From Vibrio navarrensis (lineage in GTDB: Bacteria; Pseudomonadota; Gammaproteobacteria; Enterobacterales; Vibrionaceae): 64,000 bases of DNA. Below, one piece after another: positions 31,586 to 41,713 of the stretch. Location of the stretch: the NCBI RefSeq assembly GCF_000764325.1, contig NZ_JMCG01000002.1:744001-808000 (forward strand). Reading direction: 5' to 3'. The stretch's first letter is position 1. Each line of letters begins with the position of its first letter. The position numbers and the translations under genes were made by a program. The notes beneath the pieces were generated by a model, which was not told the origin of the DNA, did no database searches, and was given only the letters and a program-made list of their open reading frames with translations.

Positions 31586-31662
31586 TGGCGCGTCCGAGAG
31601 GATTCGAACCTCTGACCGCCTGGTTCGTAGCCAGGTACTCTATCCAGCTGAGCTACGGACGC
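31586..31662 (-). tRNA. tRNA-Arg (ACG)
   Basis: 77 nt, identical to the GCGTCCG-acceptor copy at 31324. Second half of the duplicated segment. Confidence 0.97.
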
Positions 31663-31724
31663 GCAGGTGTTTGATATCGGATTTCCAATATCAGGAACTG
31701 ACGTTCCTATATACGTGAGAAGAA

Positions 31725-31801
31725 TGGCGCGCTCGAGAGGATTCGAACCTCTGACCGCCTGGTTCGTAGCCAGGTACTCTATCCAGCTGAGCTACGAGCG
31801 C
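31725..31801 (-). tRNA. tRNA-Arg (ACG)
   Basis: 77 nt with encoded CCA, acceptor GCGCTCG and anticodon ACG. Confidence 0.97.
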
Positions 31802-31885
31802 ACAATGTTCTCTGCAGAAAGAGATGTGAAGTCTATCACAAACAATTTCTTTTGGAACAAAAAAATTGACTCAGTTGTCAATAAA

Positions 31886-31977
31886 TGGCGGTGAAGGAGG
31901 GATTCGAACCCTCGATACGGGATAAACCGTATACTCCCTTAGCAGGGGAGCGCCTTCAGCCTCTCGGCCACCTCACC
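31886..31977 (-). tRNA. tRNA-Ser (GCT)
   Basis: 92-nt class II tRNA with acceptor GGTGAGG, anticodon GCT (CCTGCTAAGGG region), a long variable arm (ATACGGTTTATCCCGTAT part) and encoded CCA. It reads AGC/AGU codons. Confidence 0.97.
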
Positions 31978-31999
31978 GTTTTTGTTCCGATTTACGATC

Positions 32000-32076
32000 T
32001 GGCGCGCTCGAGAGGATTCGAACCTCTGACCGCCTGGTTCGTAGCCAGGTACTCTATCCAGCTGAGCTACGAGCGC
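32000..32076 (-). tRNA. tRNA-Arg (ACG)
   Basis: 77 nt with encoded CCA, acceptor GCGCTCG and anticodon ACG. It sits between the two tRNA-Ser genes. Confidence 0.97.
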
Positions 32077-32107
32077 GCATTGTATCGTAAAACGATGTTC
32101 GCAAGAA

Positions 32108-32199
32108 TGGCGGTGAAGGAGGGATTCGAACCCTCGATACGGGATAAACCGTATACTCCCTTAGCAGGGGAGCGCCTTCAGCCTCTCGGCCACCTCACC
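32108..32199 (-). tRNA. tRNA-Ser (GCT)
   Basis: 92 nt, the same sequence as the copy at 31886. First gene of the array in transcription order, downstream of csrA. Confidence 0.97.
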
Positions 32200-32390
32200 G
32201 TCTTGCGGAGGCACATATTACGATTTACCAAAAATAAGTCAAACAATTTCTTTGAAAAAATAGCGCCCTATCGACTAACCGTTGCACATTTAACCAAAAC
32301 GCATGAGAAATGAACTTTTGCTAATAAAAACTAAGCTTTTCAAGCCGATCAACAAAGGCTAATCGAGAGAAAACTTATTCACGCTAAAGT

Positions 32391-32420
32391 AAAAAAGGCT
32401 GACCCATAGGCCAGCCTTAT
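32391..32420 (-). terminator. Intrinsic terminator of csrA
   Basis: Stem AAGGCTG / CAGCCTT followed on the minus strand by TTTTTTAC, 18 bp past the csrA stop. It separates csrA from the tRNA array, which therefore needs its own promoter in 32200-32390. I could not single one out. Confidence 0.8.
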
Positions 32421-32437
32421 TCAATCAAAGCTTCTGT

Positions 32438-32635
32438 TTAGTAGTTGCCAGATGCAACGTTACCAGTACCTTTTTCAGCTTGAATGCGCATGTAGATTTC
32501 TTCACGGTGAACGGATACTTCTTTCGGAGCATTCACACCGATACGTACCTGGTTGCCTTTAACGCCCAACACAGTTACTGTCACTTCGTCACCAATCATT
32601 AGTGTTTCGCCAACGCGGCGAGTCAAAATTAGCAT
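32438..32635 (-). CDS. csrA: Carbon storage regulator CsrA
   Basis: RNA-binding post-transcriptional regulator of carbon metabolism, motility and virulence; in vibrios it is controlled through VarS/VarA and the Csr small RNAs. The 65-residue sequence starts [18 protein letters not shown] and has the second RNA-binding segment [18 protein letters not shown] precedes the ATG. The order alaS-aspartokinase-csrA-tRNAs is typical of vibrios. The cognate-type sensor kinase gene is also in the window at 56007. Confidence 0.98.
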   Translation of the reverse strand: MLILTRRVGETLMIGDEVTVTVLGVKGNQVRIGVNAPKEVSVHREEIYMRIQAEKGTGNVASGNY

Positions 32636-32726
32636 TCTTTGCTCCTTGAGTATTCTCTAAATTTCTTGTTACGAAACTATTATCCAACAAAAGTTATATT
32701 TTCGTAAACTACCTTATTTTGGAAAA

Positions 32727-33914
32727 TCAACCCAAAAAGGCTTGTTTCTGCTGAATGTTTAACGCTTCGTCAGAAGTAATGTAAGCATCATGCAGTACAT
32801 TTGCTGCCAGATCGACACTCTCAGGAGATACAACTAACATACTGGACAACGGAGTCACCGAACAATGGTTGATACCAATCCCTTGTTCAATAAGCGCATC
32901 ACATGCGTGTTGCATCAACGAGCTCGCTTCCAGACCTACGACAGTCAGCAAGCTTACTGCTTCACTATTACGGATTTTATCGCTGAAGACTAGATCCAAC
33001 TTAGCACATGCATCCTGTTTTATCAGGATACCTGCCCAATCTGCTTCTTCGATCACATTCCAGATTTCGATGCCTAACATCTGACACTGCTTAGTCAGGC
33101 TAGACACCGTTTCTTTGGAGACTTTGATCAGAGCTAAGTCACGTTGTAGAGCAATACCACATACCGACTGTGTGCCTGTTTCCCCTTTCACTAAGCTGCC
33201 TTGATTGACATCAAAAGTCGAGAGAACACGTAGCGGCACACTGTGCTTCCAAGCGTATTGTACGCAAGGCAGATGCAGTACTTTGGCTCCTTTTCTGGCC
33301 ATCTCTTCCATTGATGGAAAATCGATAATGTCCAGTTTCTGAGCATTTTTAACCACACGTGGATCACACGTATATATCCCATCAACGTCGGTAAAGATTT
33401 GACATTCATCTGCTGACAACGCACCAGCCAATGTCACAGCGCTGGTGTCAGAGCCGCCTCGACCTAAAGTGGTGATATCCCCATTTTCATTCACACCTTG
33501 AAATCCAGCCACTATCACAATTTGGCCTTGCGCAAGCAGTTCCATGATAGGGGCGGTATCAATGTGTTTAATCGTCGCGTCATTGTGTTGGTTATCCGTC
33601 ACAATGTTCGCTTGTGCTCCGGTAAGTGAGCGTGCGGCATAACCCAGCTTATTTAGGGTCATGGCCAGCAGAGCCATAGACACTTGCTCACCAGCAGAGA
33701 GCAAAACATCAAGTTCACGAGCCGTTGGTACAGCGTCAACCTGCTTGGCCAACGCAACTAGGCGGTTCGTTTCACCCGCCATAGCAGAAACAACAACGAC
33801 AACTTGATTACCATCATTTTTCGCCTTAATGATGTGTTCGGCCACAGTATGAATTGTGTCAATTGAACCCATTGAGGTTCCGCCGAACTTTTGCACGATA
33901 AGGGATTTTTTCAC
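32727..33914 (-). CDS. lysC: Aspartate kinase
   Basis: Monofunctional aspartokinase that makes aspartyl phosphate for Lys, Thr, Met and Ile synthesis. It has 395 residues: the kinase domain starts at VQKFGGTSMG, with TLGRGGSDTSA and FTDVDGIYTCDPR, and two ACT domains follow from about residue 260. The symbol lysC is assigned by family and position; the feedback amino acid cannot be read from the sequence. The 196-bp leader has no lysine-riboswitch core. It contains only a small ATTTAC-N4-GTAAAT dyad at 33961-33976. Confidence 0.88.
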   Translation of the reverse strand: MKKSLIVQKFGGTSMGSIDTIHTVAEHIIKAKNDGNQVVVVVSAMAGETNRLVALAKQVDAVPTARELDVLLSAGEQVSMALLAMTLNKLGYAARSLTGAQANIVTDNQHNDATIKHIDTAPIMELLAQGQIVIVAGFQGVNENGDITTLGRGGSDTSAVTLAGALSADECQIFTDVDGIYTCDPRVVKNAQKLDIIDFPSMEEMARKGAKVLHLPCVQYAWKHSVPLRVLSTFDVNQGSLVKGETGTQSVCGIALQRDLALIKVSKETVSSLTKQCQMLGIEIWNVIEEADWAGILIKQDACAKLDLVFSDKIRNSEAVSLLTVVGLEASSLMQHACDALIEQGIGINHCSVTPLSSMLVVSPESVDLAANVLHDAYITSDEALNIQQKQAFLG

Positions 33915-34054
33915 CAGTCTTCACCTTCCCAAGACCAAAGTCTCATTAGGACCACTTCCTATTTACATCCGTAAATCATCCGCAGTAGTTACAATAAAAA
34001 CCAAGCGATTTGATTGGTTCGCTTAAAATTGCACCAATTAAACCACTTGGTTGA

Positions 34055-34099
34055 CAGAAAAAAATTACGCCCAATCAAAGAAAGCTTTGATTGAGCGTA
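34055..34099 (-). terminator. Intrinsic terminator of alaS
   Basis: Fifteen-base stem with one mismatch (TACGCTCAATCAAAG paired with CTTTGATTGGGCGTA), followed on the minus strand by a run of T residues, 12 bp past the alaS stop. Confidence 0.88.
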
Positions 34100-34110
34100 G
34101 GATTTATAAA

Positions 34111-36693
34111 TTACAGACGCTCAGCCAGCCAAGCGTCAACAGACTCTAATGCAGCTGGCAAGGCTCCTGCATCAGTGCCGCCAGCCTGCGCCATGTCAGG
34201 GCGACCACCACCTTTACCGCCGACTTGTTGAGCCACCATGTTGACCAACTCGCCCGCTTTCACTTTGCTGGTTAAATCGTTGGTAACGCCAGCGATAAGG
34301 CCCACTTTATCGTCCGCCACATTGCCAAGCATGATGATGCCACTGCCAAGCTGGTTTTTCAGTTCATCCACCATACCGCGTAGCGCTTTGTTATCTGCGC
34401 CATCAAGCTTGGCGACAAGCACGTTTACGCCTGCGATTTGCTTGACTTGATCGGTCAAACTGGCACTGGCTTGTGAAGCCAGTTTATCTTTGAGCTGCTG
34501 AATCTCTTTCTCTAGGGATTTGGCTTTGCTAGCCGCATCAGCCAATTTCTCTTCGTATTTACGCGTTTGATTGTCTAATGCGTCCAGCGCACCTTCACCC
34601 GTCACCGCTTCAATGCGGCGGATACCCGCAGCAATACCACCTTCAGAGATGATTTTAAACAGACCAATATCGCCTGTGTTCGATGCGTGGATACCACCAC
34701 ACAGTTCAGTTGAGAAATCACCCATAGAGAGCACACGCACTTCGTCGTCGTACTTCTCACCAAACAGCGCCATCGCCCCTTTCTGCTTCGCCGCTTCAAT
34801 ATCCATGATATCGGTTTGGATGGTGTGGTTACGACGGATCTGGGCATTCACTAAACGCTCCACTTCTTTGAGCTCAGCAGGCGTCACCGCTTCTAAGTGA
34901 GAGAAGTCAAAACGTAAGCTTTCCGCTTTAACCAGCGAGCCTTTTTGCGCTACGTGCTCACCTAACACTTGACGAAGCGCCGCGTGCAACAGGTGAGTGG
35001 CCGAGTGGTTGAGGGAGATAGCCGCACGACGCTCTGCGTCTACTTGCGCGTTAACTTGATCGCCTTTCGCCAAAACACCTTCAACCATTACACCGTGGTG
35101 AGCAATCGCGTTCGCCAGCTTCTGCGTGTCTTCCACACGGAATAGACCCGCTTCAGTTTGCAGCACGCCTGCATCGCCGCACTGGCCACCAGACTCTGCG
35201 TAGAAAGGCGTTTCTTGTAAAATCACGATCGCTTTGTCACCCGCGGAAAGCGCCTGCGCTTCTTCACCTTCGACAAACAGAGCAACCACGTCGCTCACGC
35301 CATGAGTTGTCGAGTAGCCACAAAACTCAGACTGGGCGTCAACTTTGATTTTCGCATTGTAATCGGTGCCAAACTGCCCCGCTTCACGTGCGCGTTGACG
35401 CTGCTCTTCCATCGCTTTTTCAAAGCCAGCTTCATCGATGGTGAAGTCGTGCTCTCGTGCTACATCGTTAGTCAGATCGGCTGGGAAACCATAAGTGTCA
35501 TAAAGTTTAAACACGGTTTCGCCGTCAAGCACTTTGCCATCAAGAGCATCAAGCGCGCCGTTAAGGATCGACATACCACGCTCAAGCGTACGACCAAAGT
35601 TCTCTTCTTCAATACGCAGTACTTTTTCCACTAACGCTTGCTGTTTTTTGAGCTCGTCGCCAGCCGTTCCCATCACCTCAGCCAGAACACCGACTAATTG
35701 ATGGAAGAATGCACCTTGTGCGCCCAATTTGTTACCGTGGCGAACCGCACGACGGATAATACGACGTAGCACATAACCACGACCTTCGTTAGAGGGCATT
35801 ACACCATCAACAATCAGGAAGGCACACGAACGGATGTGGTCTGCAATCACGCGCAAAGATTGGTTCGAAAGGTCTTGGTAACCAATAACCTCTCCCGCCG
35901 CTTTGATAAGCTTTTGGAACACATCGATTTCGTAGTTTGAGTGTACGCCCTGCATGATGGCCGAAATACGCTCGATCCCCATTCCCGTATCCACTGATGG
36001 CTTAGGTAACGGCTCCATTGTGCCATCGGCATGACGGTTGAACTGCATGAAAACGTTGTTCCAGATTTCGATGAAACGGTCGCCATCTTCTTCTGGAGAA
36101 CCTGGAGGACCACCCCAAATGTGTTCGCCGTGATCGTAGAAGATCTCTGTACATGGACCGCATGGGCCAGTATCGCCCATTTGCCAGAAGTTGTCTGACT
36201 CAAACTTCTTGCCACCTTTCTTGTCACCGATACGGATGATGCGATCGGCCGATACACCCACTTTTTGATGCCAAATGTCAAAGGCTTCGTCGTCCGTTTC
36301 GTACACAGTAACGAGGAGGCGTTCTTTGGGAAGCTGCAGAACTTCAGTCAAAAATTCCCATGCATAAGCAATCGCGTCTTCTTTGAAGTAGTCACCAAAG
36401 CTAAAGTTACCTAGCATTTCGAAAAATGTATGGTGACGAGCAGTAAAACCGACGTTTTCTAGGTCGTTGTGTTTACCACCAGCACGTACACAGCGTTGGG
36501 CCGTAGTCGCTCGTGTGTAGGCGCGTTTTTCTAAACCTAAGAAACAATCTTTAAATTGGTTCATGCCCGCGTTAGTGAACAGCAGGGTTGGGTCGTTATG
36601 CGGTACTAACGATGAACTTTCTACGATTTGGTGTCCTTTGCTTTCAAAGAACTTGAGGAACGCATTGCGAACCTCATCAGTGCTCATGTACAT
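34111..36693 (-). CDS. alaS: Alanyl-tRNA synthetase
   Basis: Class II synthetase that charges tRNA-Ala and edits mischarged Ser/Gly. The 860-residue protein has the catalytic domain ([21 protein letters not shown]), the tRNA-recognition region, the editing domain with the zinc motif HSATHLLH and the later CGGIH, and the C-Ala domain with a coiled coil near residue 710. Two near-adjacent start codons (MYM) are possible. Upstream of the aspartokinase gene and downstream of recX. Confidence 0.98.
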   Translation of the reverse strand: MYMSTDEVRNAFLKFFESKGHQIVESSSLVPHNDPTLLFTNAGMNQFKDCFLGLEKRAYTRATTAQRCVRAGGKHNDLENVGFTARHHTFFEMLGNFSFGDYFKEDAIAYAWEFLTEVLQLPKERLLVTVYETDDEAFDIWHQKVGVSADRIIRIGDKKGGKKFESDNFWQMGDTGPCGPCTEIFYDHGEHIWGGPPGSPEEDGDRFIEIWNNVFMQFNRHADGTMEPLPKPSVDTGMGIERISAIMQGVHSNYEIDVFQKLIKAAGEVIGYQDLSNQSLRVIADHIRSCAFLIVDGVMPSNEGRGYVLRRIIRRAVRHGNKLGAQGAFFHQLVGVLAEVMGTAGDELKKQQALVEKVLRIEEENFGRTLERGMSILNGALDALDGKVLDGETVFKLYDTYGFPADLTNDVAREHDFTIDEAGFEKAMEEQRQRAREAGQFGTDYNAKIKVDAQSEFCGYSTTHGVSDVVALFVEGEEAQALSAGDKAIVILQETPFYAESGGQCGDAGVLQTEAGLFRVEDTQKLANAIAHHGVMVEGVLAKGDQVNAQVDAERRAAISLNHSATHLLHAALRQVLGEHVAQKGSLVKAESLRFDFSHLEAVTPAELKEVERLVNAQIRRNHTIQTDIMDIEAAKQKGAMALFGEKYDDEVRVLSMGDFSTELCGGIHASNTGDIGLFKIISEGGIAAGIRRIEAVTGEGALDALDNQTRKYEEKLADAASKAKSLEKEIQQLKDKLASQASASLTDQVKQIAGVNVLVAKLDGADNKALRGMVDELKNQLGSGIIMLGNVADDKVGLIAGVTNDLTSKVKAGELVNMVAQQVGGKGGGRPDMAQAGGTDAGALPAALESVDAWLAERL

Positions 36694-36874
36694 GCAGCTC
36701 TTCCTGAAAATAGTCGAGTTAGAATTTTGCCGTATTGTAGATCATGCTTAAAGCTTCGACTAGTTTTCTTGCGGAAAAGACGATATGAAATGGAAAAACC
36801 GTAAATAGGCAGAAAAATAATACTTATTCACAGCTGACGGGCAAGAAACCGGACGCAATCAACTGCATGGAGAG

Positions 36875-37333
36875 TTACTCTTCCTCAGAAAGTGCATAGC
36901 TGATTTGCTCAAAGGAAAAGCCTCGATATTGAAGAAAGCGTACTTGTTTGGCATAGGCTTTTTGATCACTCGCCTGCTGGCCTTTAAACTTTTTCCATGC
37001 GGTCTGTTTTGCTAATTCAAACCAATCTTGAGGTTCATTGAGCAACGCTTGTTCAATGATGACATCAGCGACGCGTTTTTGCGTCAGCTCTTGGCGAATT
37101 CGACGCTCCCCGTGCCCTTTTGCGACATGCTGACGGATTTGACTCTCGGCAAAGCGCAGCTCATCCAAGTAACCATGTTCAACACAGAAAGCAATTACTG
37201 TATCGGCTTCTTCACTGGCGTAACCTTTGGCGATCAGCTTCTGCCTTAACTCATATTGACCATGGTCGCGCCGACTCAGGAGTTGAATCGCTGCCTCTTT
37301 GCACGTTTGCGCCGTCGAATAATGGGAATACAT
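36875..37333 (-). CDS. recX: Recombination regulatory protein RecX
   Basis: Inhibitor of RecA filament extension. With the ATG at 37333 ([15 protein letters not shown]), preceded by AGGT at 10 bp, the protein has 152 residues, the usual length. A longer frame from 37423 would cross the recA terminator and is rejected. RecX helical repeats are recognisable ([21 protein letters not shown], in parts). It lies 58 bp downstream of recA, across a terminator, so it is probably expressed by partial read-through. Confidence 0.93.
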   Translation of the reverse strand: MYSHYSTAQTCKEAAIQLLSRRDHGQYELRQKLIAKGYASEEADTVIAFCVEHGYLDELRFAESQIRQHVAKGHGERRIRQELTQKRVADVIIEQALLNEPQDWFELAKQTAWKKFKGQQASDQKAYAKQVRFLQYRGFSFEQISYALSEEE

Positions 37334-37347
37334 AAAAATTGACCTGT

Positions 37348-37373
37348 AAAAAAGCCCTGCACTGCAGGGCTTT
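37348..37373 (-). terminator. recA terminator, upstream of recX
   Basis: Stem AAAGCCCTGC / GCAGGGCTTT with a 3-nt loop, followed on the minus strand by T residues. It lies between the recA stop and the recX start. Confidence 0.88.
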
Positions 37374-37391
37374 GAGATATCGCTAAGATGA

Positions 37392-38438
37392 TTAAAACTC
37401 TTCTTCTTGCTCTGGCGCTTCATCTGCCAGTTCCGCGCCTTCTAGCGGGGTGGCAGAGAGCAGCATTTCACGCAGTTTGGTATCCAATACTTTCGCCACA
37501 TCAACGTGTTCTTTCAGATACTTACAGGCATTTGCTTTACCTTGGCCGATCTTATCGCCGTTATAGCTGTACCAAGCGCCTGATTTCTCGATCAGCTTAC
37601 ATTTCACGCCGAGATCAATCAGCTCACCTTCACGGTTAAAGCCTTGACCATACATAATCTGAGTATTGGCTTCTTTAAATGGCGCCGCGATCTTGTTTTT
37701 CACTACTTTGATACGCGTTTCGTTACCCACCACTTCGTCGCCTTCTTTGATAGACCCCGTACGACGGATATCCAAACGAACAGAAGCGTAGAATTTCAGC
37801 GCGTTACCACCCGTTGTGGTCTCTGGGTTACCAAACATCACACCGATCTTCATACGGATCTGGTTGATGAAGATACACATACAGTTAGATTGCTTAAGGT
37901 TGCCAGTGAGTTTACGCATCGCTTGAGAGAGCATACGAGCCTGTAGCCCCATGTGCGAATCGCCCATCTCACCTTCGATCTCGGCTTTTGGTGTCAAGGC
38001 AGCAACGGAGTCAACAACAATCACGTCGACTGCACCAGAGCGTGCCAAAGCGTCACAGATTTCCAGCGCTTGCTCGCCCGTGTCAGGCTGAGAGACCAGC
38101 AGCTGGTCAATGTTAACACCCAGTTTTTTCGCATAAACAGGGTCGAGCGCGTGTTCCGCATCGATGAAAGCACAGGTTTTACCTTCACGTTGCGCAGCGG
38201 CAATCAGCTCAAGTGTTAATGTGGTTTTACCGGATGATTCTGGGCCAAAGATTTCGACAATACGACCCATTGGCAGGCCGCCAGCGCCTAGTGCGATGTC
38301 CAGAGAAAGAGAGCCCGTAGAAATCGTTTCGACATCCATCGCACGGTTGTCGCCTAAGCGCATGATAGAGCCTTTACCAAACTGCTTTTCGATCTGACCT
38401 AGCGCAGCGGCGAGCGCTTTTTGTTTATTCTCGTCCAT
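37392..38438 (-). CDS. recA: Recombinase RecA
   Basis: DNA strand-exchange ATPase and LexA coprotease. It has 348 residues with Walker [10 protein letters not shown], the conserved [20 protein letters not shown] region (DNA-binding loop L2 near its end), and the usual acidic C-terminus (EAPEQEEEF). A LexA-type operator sits in its promoter. recX follows. Confidence 0.99.
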   Translation of the reverse strand: MDENKQKALAAALGQIEKQFGKGSIMRLGDNRAMDVETISTGSLSLDIALGAGGLPMGRIVEIFGPESSGKTTLTLELIAAAQREGKTCAFIDAEHALDPVYAKKLGVNIDQLLVSQPDTGEQALEICDALARSGAVDVIVVDSVAALTPKAEIEGEMGDSHMGLQARMLSQAMRKLTGNLKQSNCMCIFINQIRMKIGVMFGNPETTTGGNALKFYASVRLDIRRTGSIKEGDEVVGNETRIKVVKNKIAAPFKEANTQIMYGQGFNREGELIDLGVKCKLIEKSGAWYSYNGDKIGQGKANACKYLKEHVDVAKVLDTKLREMLLSATPLEGAELADEAPEQEEEF

Positions 38439-38528
38439 TACTTTCTCCGATTGTGTCGTCGCAAGGCAACCACTTAGAAACTTTTATGCAGGCTGAATCG
38501 GCTTCGTCCTGCTCAACAATTGCCAGTC

Positions 38529-38556
38529 ATTATACTGTTGATTCATACAGTGTCCA
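38529..38556 (-). promoter_or_regulatory. recA promoter with LexA (SOS) box
   Basis: On the minus strand, TGGACA and TATAAT are separated by exactly 16 bp. The spacer is CTGTATGAATCAACAG (38535-38550), which fits the gammaproteobacterial LexA box CTGT-N8-ACAG. LexA binding would block RNA polymerase directly. Confidence 0.9.
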
Positions 38557-38614
38557 CCCCTGTATGAAAAAAAATGACCTTGATTGCCCACAGCGAGATC
38601 TTTATCGCATCCGA

Positions 38615-39106
38615 CTATTTGGTGGTCAGATAATCGCTCACCACTTGCAGGGCGTGCAAAACCGCCGCCTGACGGATAGCGGCTCTGTCGCCGGAGAAAA
38701 GACAAGTTTCTTTTCTCAGCCAGCCACTTTTATCCAACCAAGCAAAACACACTGTGCCGACAGGTTTAATCGCCGTACCACCGTCTGGCCCAGCAATGCC
38801 GCTGATCGCTATCGCTATCGTCGCGCAGGAGTGGTTTAATGCCCCTTTCGCCATTTCTTCGACAACTTCCTCACTGACTGCGCCATGCTGCTCTAAGCTC
38901 TCAGCGCTCACCCCCAGCATTTCCATTTTCGCGTCATTGCTGTAGGTGACAAACGCCCGATCAAACCAACCAGAACTGCCGGCAATGTCAGTTATCGCAC
39001 TCGCGACACCGCCGCCAGTACACGACTCTGCGGTCGCTAGGATCTGTTTGTGCTGTTTGAGTTGTTCGCCAAGTTGGCCCGAAAGTGCTGTGATAGAAAC
39101 CGTCAT
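38615..39106 (-). CDS. pncC: Nicotinamide-nucleotide amidohydrolase (CinA C-terminal domain protein)
   Basis: Deamidates nicotinamide mononucleotide to nicotinate mononucleotide in pyridine nucleotide recycling. The 163-residue protein is the stand-alone CinA C-terminal domain: TAESCTGGGVASAIT, YSNDAKMEMLGV, and GIAGPDGGT are all present. It lies directly upstream of recA, as in E. coli, and is divergent from mutS. Confidence 0.95.
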   Translation of the reverse strand: MTVSITALSGQLGEQLKQHKQILATAESCTGGGVASAITDIAGSSGWFDRAFVTYSNDAKMEMLGVSAESLEQHGAVSEEVVEEMAKGALNHSCATIAIAISGIAGPDGGTAIKPVGTVCFAWLDKSGWLRKETCLFSGDRAAIRQAAVLHALQVVSDYLTTK

Positions 39107-39187
39107 TGAAATACCTGCTATCTCTTTTCGCCTGTATGTGATTCACGTATCCTAAGCCTCATTTCAGACAAACAAAAGACCAACGAC

Positions 39188-41713
39188 GTGAAAGCCGAAC
39201 AACAACACACGCCAATGATGCAGCAATATCTCAAGCTGAAAGCTGAGAATCCGGAGATCTTGCTGTTTTACCGTATGGGGGACTTCTATGAGTTGTTTTA
39301 CGACGACGCGAAGCGTGCTTCCCAACTGTTAGACATCTCGTTGACCAAACGAGGCGCTTCAGCCGGTGAGCCCATTCCAATGGCAGGCGTGCCATTTCAT
39401 GCGGTTGAAGGGTATCTCGCTAAGCTGGTGCAATTGGGTGAATCCGTCGCCATCTGTGAGCAGATTGGCGATCCTGCCACCAGCAAAGGGCCTGTTGAAC
39501 GCAAAGTGGTGCGCATTGTCACGCCCGGAACTGTGACCGACGAAGCGCTGCTGTCTGAACGTCTCGATAACCTTATCGCCGCTATTTACTGCCACAATGG
39601 CAAATTTGGCTATGCCACTTTGGATGTCACTTCGGGCCGTTTTCAGCTCTCAGAACCGCAAAGCGAAGAAGCGATGGCGGCTGAGTTACAGCGCACTTCA
39701 CCGCGGGAATTACTCTTTCCGGAAGATTTCGAACCTGTGCATTTAATGGCCAACCGGAAAGGCAATCGCCGCCGCCCGGTTTGGGAGTTCGAGCTAGATA
39801 CCGCTAAACAGCAGCTCAATCAACAATTTGCCACGCGTGATTTAGTCGGCTTTGGGGTTGAACATGCCAAGCTCGGCCTTTGTGCGGCGGGTTGTTTGAT
39901 CCAGTACGTCAAAGATACCCAGCGCACCGCTCTGCCGCATATCCGCTCGCTCACTTACGATCGCCAAGATCATTCCGTGATTTTAGACGCCGCCACGCGC
40001 CGCAATCTGGAGCTGACGCAGAATCTCGCGGGAGGCACGGAAAATACCCTGTCGTCGGTGTTGGATCACTGTGCAACGCCTATGGGCAGCCGCATGCTCA
40101 AACGCTGGATCCATCAACCCATGCGTGATCTCGATACGCTCAACGCACGTTTAGACGCCATCGGTGAGATCAAAGAGCAAGCATGCTTTGCCGAACTCCA
40201 ACCTATTTTCAAACAAATCGGCGACATTGAACGTATTCTCGCCCGCTTAGCACTGCGCTCAGCGCGCCCTCGAGACATGGCAAGGCTACGACATGCAATG
40301 CAGCAACTGCCTGATTTGGAGAGCGAGCTAGCCAACCTAACTCATCCTCATTTACGTCAGTTGAGCCAAGATGCGGCTCCAATCGACGACGTTTGCCTCC
40401 TTCTTGAACAGGCGATCAAAGAGAATCCGCCAGTGGTGATCCGCGAAGGCGGGGTGATAGCCAGCGGCTACAATGCTGAACTGGATGAATGGCGCAACCT
40501 TGCCGATGGCGCAACCGAATACTTGGAGCAGCTTGAAGCCGAAGAGCGCGATCGTCACGGCATCGACACCCTCAAAGTTGGCTACAACAATGTGCATGGC
40601 TTTTACATTCAGGTCAGCCGCGGCCAAAGCCATTTAGTCCCACCTCATTACGTACGCCGACAAACGCTAAAAAATGCCGAGCGCTATATTATTCCGGCAT
40701 TGAAAGAACACGAAGACAAGGTACTCAATTCCAGATCCAAAGCGTTGGCACTGGAAAAGCAACTTTGGGAAGAACTGTTTGACCTGCTGATGCCGCATCT
40801 TGAGCGTCTGCAAAGTTTGGCCAGTGCGATTGCCCAGCTTGATGTGCTGCAAAATCTCGCAGAGCGGGCAGACACGCTCGACTACTGTCGCCCCAGTTTG
40901 ACCAAAGAAGCAGGCATCTACATTTCTGCTGGTCGCCATCCGGTGGTTGAGCAAGTGAGCAGTGAACCTTTTATTGCCAACCCCATTGAGCTGCATGCCC
41001 AGCGCAAAATGCTGATCATCACGGGACCAAACATGGGTGGTAAATCGACCTATATGCGCCAAACCGCGCTAATTGCGCTTATGGCACACATTGGCTCTTA
41101 CGTCCCGGCACAATCCGCAACCATCGGCTCAGTGGATCGCATTTTCACCCGCATCGGCGCTTCTGATGATCTGGCGTCTGGCCGTTCGACTTTCATGGTC
41201 GAGATGACAGAAACCGCTAATATTTTGCACAACGCAACACAAAATAGCTTGGTACTGATGGATGAAATTGGTCGCGGCACCAGCACTTACGATGGTCTTT
41301 CCCTTGCGTGGGCCAGTGCGCAGTGGCTAGCGACTCAGATTGGCGCTCTCACTCTGTTTGCTACGCACTATTTTGAATTGACCGAACTCCCCAACCAACT
41401 GCCCCACTTGGCCAATGTGCATTTGGACGCGGTAGAGCATGGCGATAGTATTGCCTTTATGCATGCTGTGCAGGAAGGCGCTGCCAGCAAATCTTACGGC
41501 TTAGCGGTAGCGGGGCTCGCTGGCGTACCTAAAACGGTGATCAAAAATGCGCGGCAGAAACTGTCTCAATTAGAGCAGTTGAGCAAAGGTGATGTCACGG
41601 CAAGACCAGCTATGGTGGATGTAGCCAATCAGCTTAGCTTGATACCTGAGCCAAGCGAAGTGGAACAAGCACTGGCGAGTATTGATCCTGATGATCTCAC
41701 GCAATCTGCGTAG
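39188..41713 (+). CDS. mutS: DNA mismatch repair protein MutS, truncated at the C-terminus
   Basis: Mismatch-recognising ATPase. The GTG start gives an 841-residue protein. The N-terminal mismatch-binding FYE motif (GDFYELF), Walker [10 protein letters not shown] (613-621) and Walker B/DE region ([16 protein letters not shown]) are intact. The end is abnormal. The family finishes with DPD-LTPRQALE-YRLK and a few more residues (E. coli MutS has 853). Here DPDDLT is followed by QSA and a stop, because the DNA changes abruptly into the antisense of rpoS. About 13-18 residues are lost, including the equivalent of E. coli R840, reported to matter for tetramer formation. Mismatch repair itself may survive. 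Confidence 0.96.
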   Translation: MKAEQQHTPMMQQYLKLKAENPEILLFYRMGDFYELFYDDAKRASQLLDISLTKRGASAGEPIPMAGVPFHAVEGYLAKLVQLGESVAICEQIGDPATSKGPVERKVVRIVTPGTVTDEALLSERLDNLIAAIYCHNGKFGYATLDVTSGRFQLSEPQSEEAMAAELQRTSPRELLFPEDFEPVHLMANRKGNRRRPVWEFELDTAKQQLNQQFATRDLVGFGVEHAKLGLCAAGCLIQYVKDTQRTALPHIRSLTYDRQDHSVILDAATRRNLELTQNLAGGTENTLSSVLDHCATPMGSRMLKRWIHQPMRDLDTLNARLDAIGEIKEQACFAELQPIFKQIGDIERILARLALRSARPRDMARLRHAMQQLPDLESELANLTHPHLRQLSQDAAPIDDVCLLLEQAIKENPPVVIREGGVIASGYNAELDEWRNLADGATEYLEQLEAEERDRHGIDTLKVGYNNVHGFYIQVSRGQSHLVPPHYVRRQTLKNAERYIIPALKEHEDKVLNSRSKALALEKQLWEELFDLLMPHLERLQSLASAIAQLDVLQNLAERADTLDYCRPSLTKEAGIYISAGRHPVVEQVSSEPFIANPIELHAQRKMLIITGPNMGGKSTYMRQTALIALMAHIGSYVPAQSATIGSVDRIFTRIGASDDLASGRSTFMVEMTETANILHNATQNSLVLMDEIGRGTSTYDGLSLAWASAQWLATQIGALTLFATHYFELTELPNQLPHLANVHLDAVEHGDSIAFMHAVQEGAASKSYGLAVAGLAGVPKTVIKNARQKLSQLEQLSKGDVTARPAMVDVANQLSLIPEPSEVEQALASIDPDDLTQSA

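Noticed and set aside
31200..32313. Repetitive open frames with FEPLTAWFVARYSIQLSYE motifs on the plus strand
   Set aside because: They are antisense translations of the tandem tRNA-Arg and tRNA-Ser genes and have no independent support. The regular spacing is also not a CRISPR array, since each repeat folds as a tRNA.
33915..34110. A lysine riboswitch upstream of the aspartokinase gene
   Set aside because: I could not find the conserved lysine-riboswitch core elements in this leader; only a short ATTTAC/GTAAAT dyad is present.
37334..37423. Extended N-terminus of RecX
   Set aside because: It would be encoded across the recA terminator and the end of recA. The internal ATG at 37333 has a good ribosome-binding site.
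41570..41713. The mutS/rpoS overlap as a simple frameshift or a mis-called stop codon
   Set aside because: The missing mutS and rpoS ends are not present in any frame nearby. Both genes switch to each other's antisense at the same point, so a one-base error cannot explain it.
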